Of a stretch of 11,517 bases of DNA, positions 6,457-11,517 are shown in pieces. Under the pieces are notes generated by a model. It was given only the letters and a program-made list of their open reading frames with translations, ran no database searches and was not told the origin of the DNA. Positions within the stretch are counted from its first letter, which is position 1. The number at the start of each line of letters is the position of its first letter. The DNA is from CAZTWC01 sp964617105 [NCBI: uncultured Myxococcia bacterium] (GTDB lineage Bacteria; CAZTWC01), in the NCBI GenBank assembly GCA_964617105.1, contig CAZTWC010000038.1, positions 8,041-19,557 of the forward strand, written 5' to 3'. The translations under genes and the position numbers were made by a program.

Positions 6457-7790
6457 TAAATAGACCCCCAAATTTCGCTTCAAAAAGGCGGACCGGCTGG
6501 AAAGTTTTCTGGTCGTTTTTTCAATCTCTGGTTGCTTTGTCAATAATCCTGGCAATTTTATCAACCTGGTATTCACAGGCCTGGAGTACGGAATTATCTG
6601 CCCAAACCACCAGTTTTTTGCAGTTCAGGGCTGAAGACTATGAAAACCAGGTGACCCACCGAATCCCTTTTTGCCAGTATCTCAATCTCTACGGAATGGA
6701 TTTAGCCGGGGCCCAGGGGCTGTCAATAGCCATTGGCGGGTGGGGGATGTACGACCTTTACCAGTGGCGAACCAAAGATCGGGCTGATGGTGATCTTAAT
6801 TTTGGCTATCTGGACTACCAGTTCATTGACGGGGTCTCTCTGCGCCTGGGTAGGCAATTTATCTACGAAAGGGCTTCCCTGGTCAAACAGGTTGATGGAC
6901 TGCGGCTGCAAATTAACGGCCTGGGCGGTTTTGGACTCAGCCTGTTTGGCGGAAATGTTTCACCGCCCCGATTCGATTACAGCCACAAATTTGGCCAGGA
7001 TGATTACCTGGCCGGTGGACGTCTTTACTACCGGATGTTGGACATAGGACAGTTTGGTATCTCCGCTGCGGTAACCACAGATGAAGGTTTTGTGTCTCGC
7101 GCCGATCTGGGGGTCGACTTTTCCCTGCGCTCATATAGATATTTTAACTGGGCCGTCCTGGAGGGCAGCGCCCTTATGGATGCTCCAGGCAAGCAATTAG
7201 CAGAATTAAATACCGTTATTCATCTCTACCCCCACCAGAATTTAGTCCTGGATATGGGTGTGAATCATTCCAAAATCGGCGCTTTGCTGCCCAAAACCTC
7301 TATTTTTTCGATATTTGCCGCCGACAATTACACCAAAGCCTATTTGGCTTTGAATTATCAGGCTTTGACCTTTCTCAACACCGGCCTGGAGGCCAGTCAA
7401 AGTTTCTTTGACCATGGCGAAAACGGATATGCGGCTGGTTTCCACTCGACCCTATACCTGGATCCCAAAAAACAAGATATGTTGGGAGTTAAACTATTTC
7501 GGGTCAAAGAGAAAACCAACGCCTTTTGGCGATTACGCAGTTTCTGCCTGTTCAATTTCATCAACACCCTGTACACCACTTTTGAGTTGGAGGGGCTGAT
7601 ATTCGACCATAACCTACGGAACCAGTCTTATTCCTTAAGCAGTTATGGTTCCCTGGGCGCCCGTTTAGGGCCAGTTGAGTTGGCGGGTGAAATCGGAGTT
7701 TCCTCCAATCCAATTTTTGAACGGGAACTCTACGGAATGTTAAAATTGAGCCTGAACCGACAAGTAAACTATTCAACTGCATCAAAGTGA
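6453..7790 (+). CDS. Outer-membrane beta-barrel (porin-like) of a porin-cytochrome complex
   Basis: 445 aa from the ATG at 6453, which shares ATGA with the stop of the first cytochrome; a GTG at 6414 lies inside that gene and is unlikely. The N-terminus is basic (KRRTGWK) with a hydrophobic core at about 18-38 and a likely cleavage site near YSQA/W (43). The mature part has alternating polar/apolar segments rich in Tyr, Phe and Gly, with short turns, typical of a transmembrane barrel (for example LRLGRQFIYER, DGLRLQINGLGGFGLSLFGG, LNYQALTFLNTGLEASQSFF). It has no cysteine-pair heme motif. Flanked on both sides by multiheme cytochromes in one transcription unit, it is best read as the barrel that holds a cytochrome through the outer membrane, as OmbB or MtrB do. 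Sequence similarity to those is not asserted; the role rests on topology and context. An ordinary porin is the alternative. Confidence 0.8.
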   Translation: MINRPPNFASKRRTGWKVFWSFFQSLVALSIILAILSTWYSQAWSTELSAQTTSFLQFRAEDYENQVTHRIPFCQYLNLYGMDLAGAQGLSIAIGGWGMYDLYQWRTKDRADGDLNFGYLDYQFIDGVSLRLGRQFIYERASLVKQVDGLRLQINGLGGFGLSLFGGNVSPPRFDYSHKFGQDDYLAGGRLYYRMLDIGQFGISAAVTTDEGFVSRADLGVDFSLRSYRYFNWAVLEGSALMDAPGKQLAELNTVIHLYPHQNLVLDMGVNHSKIGALLPKTSIFSIFAADNYTKAYLALNYQALTFLNTGLEASQSFFDHGENGYAAGFHSTLYLDPKKQDMLGVKLFRVKEKTNAFWRLRSFCLFNFINTLYTTFELEGLIFDHNLRNQSYSLSSYGSLGARLGPVELAGEIGVSSNPIFERELYGMLKLSLNRQVNYSTASK

Positions 7791-8863
7791 ACAACAATAT
7801 CATGGCAAAATATAGAGTTACCGTTCTTTTGCTGGCTTTTTTGGCGATTATTTTACTTTTTGCGGCCTGCCGCTATTTTGTGGATAAATCGGATCAGATA
7901 ATTTTTTCCCACCAGACCCATCTGGACCAGGGGAAGGAGTGTCAAAACTGCCATAGCGAAATAGAGGAAGCCACCTCCCTGAATACCAGTTTTTTACCCA
8001 AAAAGGCTACCTGCGAGCGGTGCCATCTAGAGGTTATGAATAAGTGCGAAAGGTGTCACACCAACCCTCAACAGGCATCCACCTATCTGGTGCGAGAGCA
8101 CAAGTTAAACTTCTCCCACCAAAAACATTTAAAAACCGAAAACTCCGCCAAAGAGAAAATAAAAGGTAAATCGCAGTGTCTGGTCTGCCACCAACAGGCC
8201 GCTACTTCTAACAGCCACCATCTGGCTGGTCATCAGGAGTGCAGCGGTTGTCACCAGGAAAGGCTGGACAAATTAAACTGCTCTGCCTGCCACATAGACC
8301 TGCACCGTTATACCAAAAAACCAACCCGGTTCTTCAGTCACAAAGGTAATTTCAGTCGTAATCACGGTCAGATGGCCAAATCTGGTTCCGATGTTTGCCG
8401 CCAGTGCCATCATACAGGTTTTTGTTCTGACTGCCACAGCCAGCGGGATAATCTCAGACCCTCGGTTAAAAATCGGGGAAAAATGGAAAGTAATTTTATT
8501 CATAGAATGGATTGGTTGTCCCGCCACAGCGTAGAAGCCAGATTAGACCCTAATTACTGCTCCAAATGTCACGGCAGCAGCAGTTGTCAGGATTGTCATA
8601 CCCATCACGGCATCGCTCCCAACTCCGAAAAGAAATTCAACAACCATCCCCAGGGTTGGGTAACACTTCATGGCTCAGCCGCCAGGCGGAATATAGTCAG
8701 TTGCGCCGCCTGCCATGACCAGGGTGCGGCCAGCAATTGTGTCCGCTGCCACAAAAGCGGCAGTATAGGCGGTAATCCGCATCCACCGGGCTGGGACAGT
8801 TCTATCAACCAATCTAACCGCCGGATGTGCAACATCTGCCATAAAGCAGGCATCGCCCCCTAG
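7787..8863 (+). CDS. 13-heme c-type cytochrome lipoprotein
   Basis: 358 aa from a GTG that overlaps the barrel stop (GTGA); an ATG at 7802 (residue 6) is an equally possible start, and neither has a clear ribosome site. The segment VTVLLLAFLAIILLFAAC ends in a good lipobox (FAAC, C28), so it should be a lipoprotein. Thirteen CxxCH motifs begin at residues 52, 76, 87, 131, 152, 165, 204, 213, 258, 267, 306, 318 and 348. Every cysteine other than C28 belongs to one of them. Many extra His (FSHQTH, FSHQKH, SNSHHLAGH, HTHH) can supply distal axial ligands, and FSHxxHL before CxxCH is typical of cytochrome c3/c7-like repeats. It probably sits in or on the outer membrane with the barrel and forms the electron wire or the outer terminal. 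Which of the two cytochromes is inside and which outside cannot be told from sequence. The stop lies 11 nt from the convergent ptsI stop. Confidence 0.92.
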   Translation: MNNNIMAKYRVTVLLLAFLAIILLFAACRYFVDKSDQIIFSHQTHLDQGKECQNCHSEIEEATSLNTSFLPKKATCERCHLEVMNKCERCHTNPQQASTYLVREHKLNFSHQKHLKTENSAKEKIKGKSQCLVCHQQAATSNSHHLAGHQECSGCHQERLDKLNCSACHIDLHRYTKKPTRFFSHKGNFSRNHGQMAKSGSDVCRQCHHTGFCSDCHSQRDNLRPSVKNRGKMESNFIHRMDWLSRHSVEARLDPNYCSKCHGSSSCQDCHTHHGIAPNSEKKFNNHPQGWVTLHGSAARRNIVSCAACHDQGAASNCVRCHKSGSIGGNPHPPGWDSSINQSNRRMCNICHKAGIAP

Positions 8864-8874
8864 AAGATGCGCTG

Positions 8875-10650
8875 CTATCGTTGCCCGCCCCCTCCTGGAA
8901 ACTCTTGGCAGAGTTGCAACACCTGCGCAGCCTTCTCCTGATTGAGAGCCTGATTGGCCAGCCGGACGGCATCTTTAATGGATATTCGGGAGATCAACTC
9001 TTTTATTCTGGGCAAGGCTTGCAAATTGACGCTAAAAGTGTCCAAACCCAGCCCTAACAGCAGGGGGCAGTACTCCTCCCGGGCCGCCATCTCTCCACAG
9101 AGAGAAACTTCTATGCCCGCCCGGTTCCCGTTTTCTATCACCTGTTTTAAAACTCGTAAAACCGCCGGATGGTGAGGGAGATAAAGATCTGCCATCTTTT
9201 CTTCGGAACGGTCTACCGCCAACAGGTATTGAACCAGATCGTTGGTGCCAATACTGAAAAAATCGGTGCGGGCGGCTAAAATATCGCTCACCACTGTGGC
9301 TGAAGGCACTTCGATCATTACTCCCACTTTTACCTGCCGGTTGAACTCCTTACCCTGAACAATCAACTCTCCCTTCACTTCCTCAATGATCTCTCCTATC
9401 TTCTCAACCTCTTCCACCCCGGAAATCATGGGCAACATCAAACGCAAATCCCCCTGGGTAGAAGCCCGAAGAATTGCTCTCAGTTGATTCTTGAACATCT
9501 CTTTAAACTTAGAATGTAAAGGATTATCTGCCGGCAGCAAGTAAAGACGAACAGCCCGCAGGTCAAGGGCTGGATTCTCCGCCTCTTTCTGATCGGAACT
9601 CAATTTGTCACCACCCAGGTCAAAAGTACGAACTATCACCGGATGGGGAGATACCGCCGCCACCACCCGACAGTAATCTCTATAGAGATGTTCCACAGAG
9701 ATTGAATATTCATCTCTGGTGTTCATATATTGATATTCGGTCCTATACAGACCAATACCATCTGCCGCTTGGAGCAAAGGATCCTCCAGTTGCTGTAAAA
9801 GTTCTATATTGGCCCTGAGAAATATCCGTTTTCCATCTTTACTGTGAGTTTTATCTTCTTTCCTGGTTCCAGTACCGTTTATAACCGTCCTTTTCAAATT
9901 GTTTTTCTGTCTCCGCCTATAACTTTCCAAACTAGCCCGATCTGGACTACAAACTAAAAGCCCTTGCTGGCAGTCTACAATCAAATGCTCCCCATCCTGC
10001 ACCTGGGAAGAGAGACCCGCATCTCCTTTCAACAGAGGTAGTCCCATAGCCCTGGTCAGAATAGCCACGTGGGAAGTGGGACCGCACTTTTCCAGAACAA
10101 ATCCGCCCGCCCGGCCTTCAATCAGGTTCACCGCATCCAAGGGTAGGAGTCGAGTCGCAATGATCACTTTCCCCTGGGAGGAAAGGGTGGTAAAATTAAC
10201 CTCATTTTCCTGACCTAAGAGCGCGGAAAAAATTTGCTGGAAAATATCCTTGACATCATCCCAACGCTCCTGGAAATAATCACTGTCCGATTCTAAAAAA
10301 ATCTGCTGGTATTTTGCCCGGGCTTTTGATAGAGCCCACTCGGCATTGATCCCGTCCTGATGTACTATATCCACCGTCTCCTGCAAAAAAGCCTGATCTT
10401 TTAACATCATCCCCTGAATGGCGACAATCTCCTGCAACTCAGTTTGGATTTTACTATGGGTGATTTTTTGCTGGCGGTTTTCAAACCAAGTGGATGCCTG
10501 AGCAAAGGCTTTCTCCAGCCTCTGGCTCTCCAGTGAAGATTGATTTTTATCTATATGTTTCTGAAGAAAAGTGAAGTCGGCTTGCTCAAAATAAAGGGCA
10601 TCGCCTATAGCGATACCCGGGCTAATGGTAGTACCGGAGATGGTTTTCAT
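8875..10650 (-). CDS. ptsI: PTS Enzyme I (phosphoenolpyruvate-protein phosphotransferase)
   Basis: 591 aa, a usual length for Enzyme I. Residues 5-20 (SGTTISPGIAIGDALY) are the normal start. The swivelling phosphohistidine site is CGPTSHVAILTRAMGLP with H194; the first Gly of the common GGxTSH is Cys here. The PEP-binding barrel shows GIGLYRTEYQYM (298-309, R303), RTFDLGGDK (341-349), GTNDLVQYLLAVDR (468-481) and the catalytic Cys in SLCGEMA (C518). It takes phosphate from phosphoenolpyruvate and passes it to HPr in the cytosol. Its ATG overlaps the HPr stop by 4 nt (ATGA), indicating translational coupling. No N-terminal GAF domain is present, so it is the classical type, not PtsP. With no EIIB or EIIC nearby, it probably serves a regulatory chain through the adjacent HPr and EIIA. 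Confidence 0.95.
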   Translation of the reverse strand: MKTISGTTISPGIAIGDALYFEQADFTFLQKHIDKNQSSLESQRLEKAFAQASTWFENRQQKITHSKIQTELQEIVAIQGMMLKDQAFLQETVDIVHQDGINAEWALSKARAKYQQIFLESDSDYFQERWDDVKDIFQQIFSALLGQENEVNFTTLSSQGKVIIATRLLPLDAVNLIEGRAGGFVLEKCGPTSHVAILTRAMGLPLLKGDAGLSSQVQDGEHLIVDCQQGLLVCSPDRASLESYRRRQKNNLKRTVINGTGTRKEDKTHSKDGKRIFLRANIELLQQLEDPLLQAADGIGLYRTEYQYMNTRDEYSISVEHLYRDYCRVVAAVSPHPVIVRTFDLGGDKLSSDQKEAENPALDLRAVRLYLLPADNPLHSKFKEMFKNQLRAILRASTQGDLRLMLPMISGVEEVEKIGEIIEEVKGELIVQGKEFNRQVKVGVMIEVPSATVVSDILAARTDFFSIGTNDLVQYLLAVDRSEEKMADLYLPHHPAVLRVLKQVIENGNRAGIEVSLCGEMAAREEYCPLLLGLGLDTFSVNLQALPRIKELISRISIKDAVRLANQALNQEKAAQVLQLCQEFPGGGGQR

Positions 10651-10925
10651 TTGGTTACTTCTTCACCAATACCATCAACAATAAATTTGTATATCGCGTT
10701 CATGGCGTCTTGACAGTCCTCACCCCTGGTTTCGATGGATATGGTTTTGTCCAGCACATTGGCGCCAATATGTAAGACGCCCATTATACTCCTGCCGTTG
10801 ACTCGAATATTATCCCGGCAAAAAGTTATGTCCGATTTGTATTTGCTTACCAGGTTTACCAATTTGGATGCTGCTCGTCCATGAAGTCCAAGTTCATTGG
10901 TAATTTTAAAACTTTTCTTAACCAT
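10647..10925 (-). CDS. ptsH: PTS phosphocarrier protein HPr
   Basis: 92 aa. The active-site histidine is H15 in ELGLHGRAASKLV; the second residue is Gly where Ala is most common (LHAR). S46 in NGRSIMGVLHIGA is the conserved regulatory serine phosphorylated by HPr kinase in organisms that have HprK. No HprK gene lies in the window. HPr receives phosphate from Enzyme I and should hand it to the EIIA encoded just upstream. A ribosome site AGAGGT (10932-10937) lies 6 nt before the ATG. The gene follows the EIIA gene by 27 nt and overlaps ptsI by 4 nt. Confidence 0.95.
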   Translation of the reverse strand: MVKKSFKITNELGLHGRAASKLVNLVSKYKSDITFCRDNIRVNGRSIMGVLHIGANVLDKTISIETRGEDCQDAMNAIYKFIVDGIGEEVTK

Positions 10926-10952
10926 TTTATTACCTCTTTTGCTCCACGGGAA

Positions 10953-11360
10953 TTATTTTTTTAACAAACGGCCGGCAGATACTATATTTTTCTTCCCATA
11001 TTCTTCCAGCATTTGTGCCATTTCACCGAGAGTTAGTTCATTATTTTTACTACGACAGGTTGAGAGTTTGATCAGCAGGGGTAAATTAACCCCTGCCACA
11101 ATATCAATTTTCCCCTCTTCTAAAAAACTGAGGCTGACATTACCCACGCTGCCCCCGAACAGATCGTTTAGAATCAAAATTCCATCTCCGCTGTCAACCG
11201 ATTTAATGGCTTTTTCAATTGCATCAGTTATCTTTCCGGGAGATGTATCCAGCGCGATGGAAACCGCAGTTATGCCTTCCATCTTGCCAACTATTAACTC
11301 CGCAGTTTTTAGCAAAATCTCGGCTAATCCATTGTGGGTAGCTATTACAACACCAATCAT
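10953..11360 (-). CDS. PTS EIIA component, mannose family
   Basis: 135 aa from the ATG at 11360. MIGVVIATHNGLAEILLKTAELIVG is the standard beginning of EIIA-Man domains, with the phosphohistidine at H9; DGILILNDLFGGSVGN (about 67-82) and VAGVNLPLLIKL (about 97-108) complete the fold. It accepts phosphate from HPr. No EIIB, EIIC or EIID partner is present, so transport is not indicated and a regulatory role is inferred. The start is chosen by family alignment. An in-frame GTG at 11387 would add nine residues, and the frame stays open with no stop to the right window edge, so a longer or fused protein is not formally excluded. The ribosome site before 11360 is weak. Confidence 0.88.
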   Translation of the reverse strand: MIGVVIATHNGLAEILLKTAELIVGKMEGITAVSIALDTSPGKITDAIEKAIKSVDSGDGILILNDLFGGSVGNVSLSFLEEGKIDIVAGVNLPLLIKLSTCRSKNNELTLGEMAQMLEEYGKKNIVSAGRLLKK

Positions 11361-11517
11361 AACTAAAATCTCTGTAACAAAAGTCACCAGATCTTTAAGT
11401 GCACTAACCGCAGGTGAGCAATTAAGAATATTTCTAATTAATGTTGCTGAATTTTTTTTTGTATGAAAATTATAGTTTTCATTAAGATAACCACTGTAAA
11501 TTGTATTTGACCAAAAA
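11361..11517. other. AT-rich region upstream of the EIIA gene
   Basis: Composition falls sharply in GC compared with the genes to the left, and a run of nine T (11452-11460, plus strand) is present. The most likely content is the promoter and leader of the EIIA-HPr-EI operon. In the EIIA frame the minus strand has no stop codon through this stretch, which leaves a small chance that it codes. No recognisable protein fragment was seen in any frame. Confidence 0.5.
11463..11482 (-). promoter_or_regulatory. 20-nt near-palindrome containing a consensus -10 box
   Basis: ATGAAAA (11463-11469) and TTTTCAT (11476-11482) are perfect inverted arms around six bases, of which the central TATA is also self-complementary. 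On the minus strand the centre reads TATAAT (11469-11474), a perfect -10 hexamer, but no convincing -35 lies 16-18 nt upstream. It could be a promoter overlapped by an operator for the PTS genes; start of transcription would be near 11462, about 100 nt before the EIIA ATG. Confidence 0.4.

Noticed and set aside
11411-11460. Possible plus-strand terminator (weak AT dyad followed by nine T)
   Set aside because: The dyad is AT-only and imperfect, and no plus-strand gene ends here.
10897-11466. 189-codon plus-strand open frame
   Set aside because: It is antisense to EIIA, whose family motifs are unmistakable; the translation is low complexity and unrecognisable.
1-11517. CRISPR array, tRNA, rRNA, insertion sequence or phage genes
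   Set aside because: No regularly spaced repeats, cloverleaf-like sequence, transposase motif or terminal inverted repeats were seen; nearly all the DNA is explained by housekeeping and respiratory genes.

Overview
The window reads as chromosome of an anaerobic, respiring Gram-negative bacterium, most likely in or near the Desulfobacterota / Geobacter-type lineages. The reasons are multiheme c-type cytochromes (one with the CX4CH/CxxCH pattern known from Geobacter), a siroheme-decarboxylase gene of the alternative (Ahb) heme route, PduL-type acetate metabolism, and a small regulatory-looking PTS. Base composition is moderate in the genes and very AT-rich at the right edge. The taxonomic call is inference; no rRNA or other marker gene is present.

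Left block (1-5360, all minus strand): a tightly packed run transcribed leftward from a divergent promoter region at about 5361-5556. The order is a PfkB-family sugar/nucleoside kinase, a fused AhbA-AhbB siroheme decarboxylase, a fused acetate kinase-PduL phosphotransacylase, and a dihydropyrimidine-dehydrogenase-like Fe-S flavoprotein cut by the left edge. Gaps are 30 nt or less and one junction overlaps, so this is very probably one operon. The acetate kinase-PduL protein would carry both steps of acetyl-CoA <-> acetate interconversion with ATP formation on one polypeptide. The decarboxylase would feed heme synthesis, which fits the heme-rich proteins encoded divergently.

Centre block (5557-8863, plus strand): three genes joined by 4-nt stop/start overlaps, encoding a 7-heme lipoprotein-like cytochrome, an outer-membrane beta-barrel (445 aa), and a 13-heme lipoprotein cytochrome. 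The architecture is that of a porin-cytochrome conduit moving electrons across the outer membrane. The first cytochrome carries an unusual eight-cysteine segment without heme motifs. Its start codon has no Shine-Dalgarno sequence and lies where a consensus-like promoter would begin transcription.

Right block (8875-11387, minus strand): PTS components EIIA (mannose family), HPr and Enzyme I in that transcription order, with no EIIB or EIIC in the window. This suggests a regulatory PTS rather than a sugar transporter. It converges on the cytochrome operon with only 11 nt between stop codons. The last ~150 nt is AT-rich, has a 20-nt near-palindrome with a consensus -10 hexamer, and stays open in the EIIA frame to the edge.

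The most noteworthy items are the 20-heme porin-cytochrome operon with its Cys-rich insert and the acetate kinase-PduL fusion. No tRNA, rRNA, CRISPR array, transposon or phage gene was seen.
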